Shown here piece after piece: positions 4,425 through 6,545 of a DNA stretch of 6,545 nt. The position numbers were made by a program, and so were the translations under genes. The notes beneath the pieces are model-generated. The model saw only the letters and a program-made list of their open reading frames with translations. It did not search any database and was not told where the DNA came from. Position 1 is the stretch's first letter, and each line of letters begins with the position of its first letter. The stretch comes from Gammaproteobacteria bacterium (GTDB lineage: Bacteria > Pseudomonadota > Gammaproteobacteria > Thiohalobacterales > Thiohalobacteraceae). Location: assembly GCA_016214925.1 (NCBI GenBank), contig JACRMO010000246.1:1-6545 (forward strand), given 5' to 3'.

Positions 4425-5741
4425 GTGACTGCCCAACCAAGAATCGGATTTATCAGCCTCGGCTGCCCTAAGGCGTTGGTCGACTCGGAGCGCATTCTGA
4501 CGCGGCTGAGGGCCGAGGGCTACGGCATCGTGCCGACGTATACCGACGCGGATCTGGTTGTCGTCAACACCTGTGGCTTCATCGATAGCGCGGTCGAGGA
4601 GTCGCTTGATGCCATTGGTGAGGCCATCGCCGAAAACGGCAAGGTCATCGTCACGGGCTGCCTTGGCGCGCGCGCCGATGAAGTGCTGGCGGCGCATCCA
4701 CGGGTCCTGTCGGTCAGCGGACCGCAGGCCTACGAGCAGGTGATGGGTGCGGTGCATGAACATCTGCCGCCGCCGACCGACCCATTCACCGCGCTGCTGC
4801 CACCCGGCGGCATCAAGCTCACGCCGCGGCATTACGCCTATCTGAAAATCGCCGAAGGCTGCAATCACCGCTGTACCTTTTGCATCATCCCGTCGATGCG
4901 CGGCGATCTGGTGTCGCGACCGGCCGGTGAGGTGCTGGAGGAGGCCGAGAATCTGGTCCAGGCCGGTGTGAAAGAATTGCTGATCGTGTCGCAGGACACC
5001 AGTGCCTATGGCGTCGATGTACGCTACGGCACCAGCTTCTGGAAAGGCCGTCCAATCAAGACGCGTCTGCTGGAACTGGCGAAGTCGTTGGGTGAGTTGG
5101 GTGTGTGGGTACGCATGCATTACATCTATCCGTATCCCAACGTCGACGAGCTTATCCCGTTGATGGCCGATGGGCTGATTCTGCCCTATCTCGATATCCC
5201 GTTACAGCACGCCAACAGCCGTGTGTTGAAGGCGATGAAGCGTCCGGCCGCGGCCGAGGACACCCTGCGCCGCATCGAACAGTGGCGCGCGATCTGCCCG
5301 GATATCACTTTGCGCAGCACATTCATCGTCGGCTTTCCCGGCGAGACCGAGGCCGAGTTCGAGGAGCTGCTGCAATTCCTCGACGCCGCGCAATTGGACC
5401 GTGTCGGGTGTTTCACCTATTCGCCCGTCGCAGGCGCGACCGCGAATGAATTGCCGGGCGCGGTGCCGGAAGCGGTCAAGGAAGAACGCTATGCGCGGTT
5501 CATGGACATGCAGGCACGCATCAGCGCAGCGCGCTTGCAAGATAAAGTGGGTCGTGAAATCTCCGTGATTATCGACGAGGTCGACGCCGAAGGCGCCATC
5601 GGCCGCAGTCAGGCGGATGCCCCGGAGATCGACGGCCAGGTGTTTGTCGATACGCAAGCTGTGCAGGTCGGCGATATCGTCGAGGTGACGATCACCGAGG
5701 CGAGTGAGCATGACTTGTATGCCGTGCTCCCGGCCCGCTAA
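4425..5741 (+). CDS. rimO: Ribosomal protein S12 methylthiotransferase RimO
   Basis: Radical-SAM enzyme that adds a methylthio group to the conserved aspartate of ribosomal protein S12 (Asp88 in E. coli), using SAM, sulfur and two 4Fe-4S clusters in the cytosol. The product is 438 aa; E. coli RimO is about 441. The N-terminal methylthiotransferase domain (5 to about 115) supplies Cys14 (SLGCPKA), Cys50 (NTCGFI) and Cys79 (VTGCLG) for the auxiliary cluster. The radical-SAM domain (about 135-365) carries Cys146, Cys150 and Cys153 in EGCNHRCTFCIIP. A TRAM domain follows (about 370-438). The PSMRG motif right after the CxxxCxxC favours RimO over MiaB. The start is GTG 4425-4427, chosen because AGGTAG lies 7 nt upstream; a TTG 14 codons earlier adds non-family residues. 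All six cluster cysteines are present and no frameshift is visible. It is divergent from the DUF3135 gene. Confidence 0.97.
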   Translation: MTAQPRIGFISLGCPKALVDSERILTRLRAEGYGIVPTYTDADLVVVNTCGFIDSAVEESLDAIGEAIAENGKVIVTGCLGARADEVLAAHPRVLSVSGPQAYEQVMGAVHEHLPPPTDPFTALLPPGGIKLTPRHYAYLKIAEGCNHRCTFCIIPSMRGDLVSRPAGEVLEEAENLVQAGVKELLIVSQDTSAYGVDVRYGTSFWKGRPIKTRLLELAKSLGELGVWVRMHYIYPYPNVDELIPLMADGLILPYLDIPLQHANSRVLKAMKRPAAAEDTLRRIEQWRAICPDITLRSTFIVGFPGETEAEFEELLQFLDAAQLDRVGCFTYSPVAGATANELPGAVPEAVKEERYARFMDMQARISAARLQDKVGREISVIIDEVDAEGAIGRSQADAPEIDGQVFVDTQAVQVGDIVEVTITEASEHDLYAVLPAR

Positions 5742-5764
5742 GCAGCCCTTGCCGTTGTTTCCCG

Positions 5765-5782
5765 ACAAGATCCGCTTGTTTT
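5765..5782 (+). terminator. Weak terminator candidate after rimO
   Basis: ACAAG (5765-5769) and CTTGT (5775-5779) form a 5-bp stem with a 5-nt loop, followed by TTT. It lies 24 bp behind the rimO stop codon. The stem is short and AT-rich, so termination would be inefficient at best. A longer-range pair, CCGTTG (5752-5757) with CAACGG (5800-5805), encloses it. The rest of the gap up to 5934 shows no clear sigma-70 promoter. Confidence 0.35.
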
Positions 5783-5934
5783 CGTTGTCCCGATCCGCGC
5801 AACGGTTTGAGATGCGCGGGGGACGGGTCGATTCTGCGACTGGCAGCCGTAGGTCGTGCGGATTCCAGCACGCATCCTGAACGGACTGGAAACGCGGCCG
5901 CTACCCACGGCATGACGATTGCTTACAAACATCC

Positions 5935-6545
5935 ATGATTAGATTCTCGGATAGTTTCCAATTCAAGATCCCCGCCGTTTTGGTCGGCGCCTTCCTGCTG
6001 GTGCTGGGCGCGATCCTGTTGGTGTTCTCGACCCTGGGCAAGCAGATGCTGGAAGAGCATGCCTGGCGTGAGGTGGTGTTGTCCGGCCGCGGTATCGTCT
6101 GGCAGCTGGGTCAGCGGGTCGCGCATGCGGAGTCGCTGGTGACGGCACTGTCGCATTTGGGTAAAGCGCTGCCGCGTGACGCCGCGCTTACCCAAGCCCT
6201 GGTCAGGCAGGTCATGGACAGCGAGGGCAGCGAGGCCTTTATCGCCGGGGGTGGGTTATGGCCGGAACCGTACCGGTTTCAAGCCGGCCGGGAGCGTCGC
6301 AGTTTCTTCTGGGGGCGGGATGCCGCGGGCACATTGCAGTATTACGACGGCTACAACGATCCGCAGGGCCCCGGCTATCACCACGAGGAGTGGTATGTGC
6401 CGGCCCGGCACCTCGGTCCTGGCGGCCTCTTCTGGTCGAAATCCTACATGGATCCCTATTCCTATCAACCGATGGTGACGGTCACCGCGCCGATGTATCG
6501 CGACGAGAGCTTTTACGGTGTGACCACCATCGACCTGAAATTGGA
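5935..6545 (+). CDS. Membrane sensor with dCache-like periplasmic domain, N-terminal 203 residues (partial, runs off right edge)
   Basis: Start of a transmembrane signalling receptor whose output domain is beyond the window; it could be a diguanylate cyclase, histidine kinase or chemoreceptor. Residues 13-35 form one hydrophobic membrane helix (VLVGAFLLVLGAILLVF), and the chain after it would be periplasmic. A long helix (about 36-75) leads into a mixed region resembling a double-Cache fold: FIAGGGLWPE (102-111), FFWGRD (124-129), EEWYVPAR (151-158), FWSKSYMDP (166-174), VTAPMY (183-188) and YGVTTIDLKL (194-203). In amino-acid-binding dCache domains an Arg sits two residues before the Trp of WY; here that place is Glu151, so a classic amino-acid ligand is unlikely. 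ATG 5935 is the only usable start (an in-frame stop lies at 5878), but no Shine-Dalgarno precedes it. The family is recognised by pattern, not by a profile search. Confidence 0.8.
   Translation, partial: MIRFSDSFQFKIPAVLVGAFLLVLGAILLVFSTLGKQMLEEHAWREVVLSGRGIVWQLGQRVAHAESLVTALSHLGKALPRDAALTQALVRQVMDSEGSEAFIAGGGLWPEPYRFQAGRERRSFFWGRDAAGTLQYYDGYNDPQGPGYHHEEWYVPARHLGPGGLFWSKSYMDPYSYQPMVTVTAPMYRDESFYGVTTIDLKL

Noticed and set aside
4281..5120. 279-aa minus-strand open frame opposite rimO
   Set aside because: Antisense to a complete rimO with all catalytic cysteines; product is a mirror of rimO codon bias.
5202..5768. 188-aa minus-strand open frame opposite the rimO C-terminus
   Set aside because: Shadow of rimO, no recognisable domain.
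5849..5869. Sigma-54 promoter before the sensor gene (TGGCAG ... GTGC)
   Set aside because: The GG and GC elements are about 14 bp apart, not the required 10.
1..6545. CRISPR array, transposon, prophage or tRNA
   Set aside because: No regularly spaced repeats, terminal inverted repeats, transposase or integrase motifs, or cloverleaf sequences were found on either strand.

Overview
The window is GC-rich, densely coding bacterial chromosome. It most resembles a gammaproteobacterium: the RimO, L31 and malic enzyme sequences are of that type, and DUF3135-family proteins are mainly known from that class. The order rpmE – thermonuclease – (one gene) – malic enzyme also matches what I recall of Pseudomonas; this is memory and needs a database check. 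A Chromatiales/Ectothiorhodospiraceae-like source is a guess. I see no IS element, CRISPR array, tRNA, rRNA or phage gene.

Left part (1-3995, all minus strand). In transcription order this holds a 113-aa DUF3135 protein, rpmE (zinc-ribbon ribosomal protein L31), a secreted SNase-like thermonuclease, an M48 zinc metalloprotease lipoprotein, and the N-terminal 296 residues of an NADP-type malic enzyme (maeB-like) that runs off the left edge. The nuclease and protease genes are 10 bp apart and almost certainly share a transcript. rpmE has its own strong sigma-70-like promoter (TTGTCG-17-TATTAT). Its -35 hexamer is embedded in a perfect 8-bp hairpin that lies just behind the DUF3135 gene. A second perfect hairpin (13-bp stem, no U-tract) separates rpmE from the nuclease.

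Middle (3996-4424). This is a gene-free divergent control region of about 430 bp between the DUF3135 gene and rimO. It holds a candidate promoter on each side, a perfect DnaA-box nonamer inside a cluster of TGTGG-core repeats, short palindromes, and a possible attenuator hairpin with a T6 run just before rimO.

Right part (4425-6545, plus strand). A complete rimO (S12 methylthiotransferase, GTG start, all six cluster cysteines present) is followed by a 193-bp gap. Then comes the start of a membrane-anchored sensor with a dCache-like periplasmic domain; its output domain lies beyond the window.

Functionally the window mixes ribosome genes (L31, S12 modification), central carbon metabolism (malic enzyme), an exported nuclease/protease pair and a signalling receptor. 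Nothing here demonstrates a new system. The points most worth a second look are regulatory: the DnaA-box cluster, the hairpin over the rpmE -35, and the mutually exclusive hairpins ahead of rimO.
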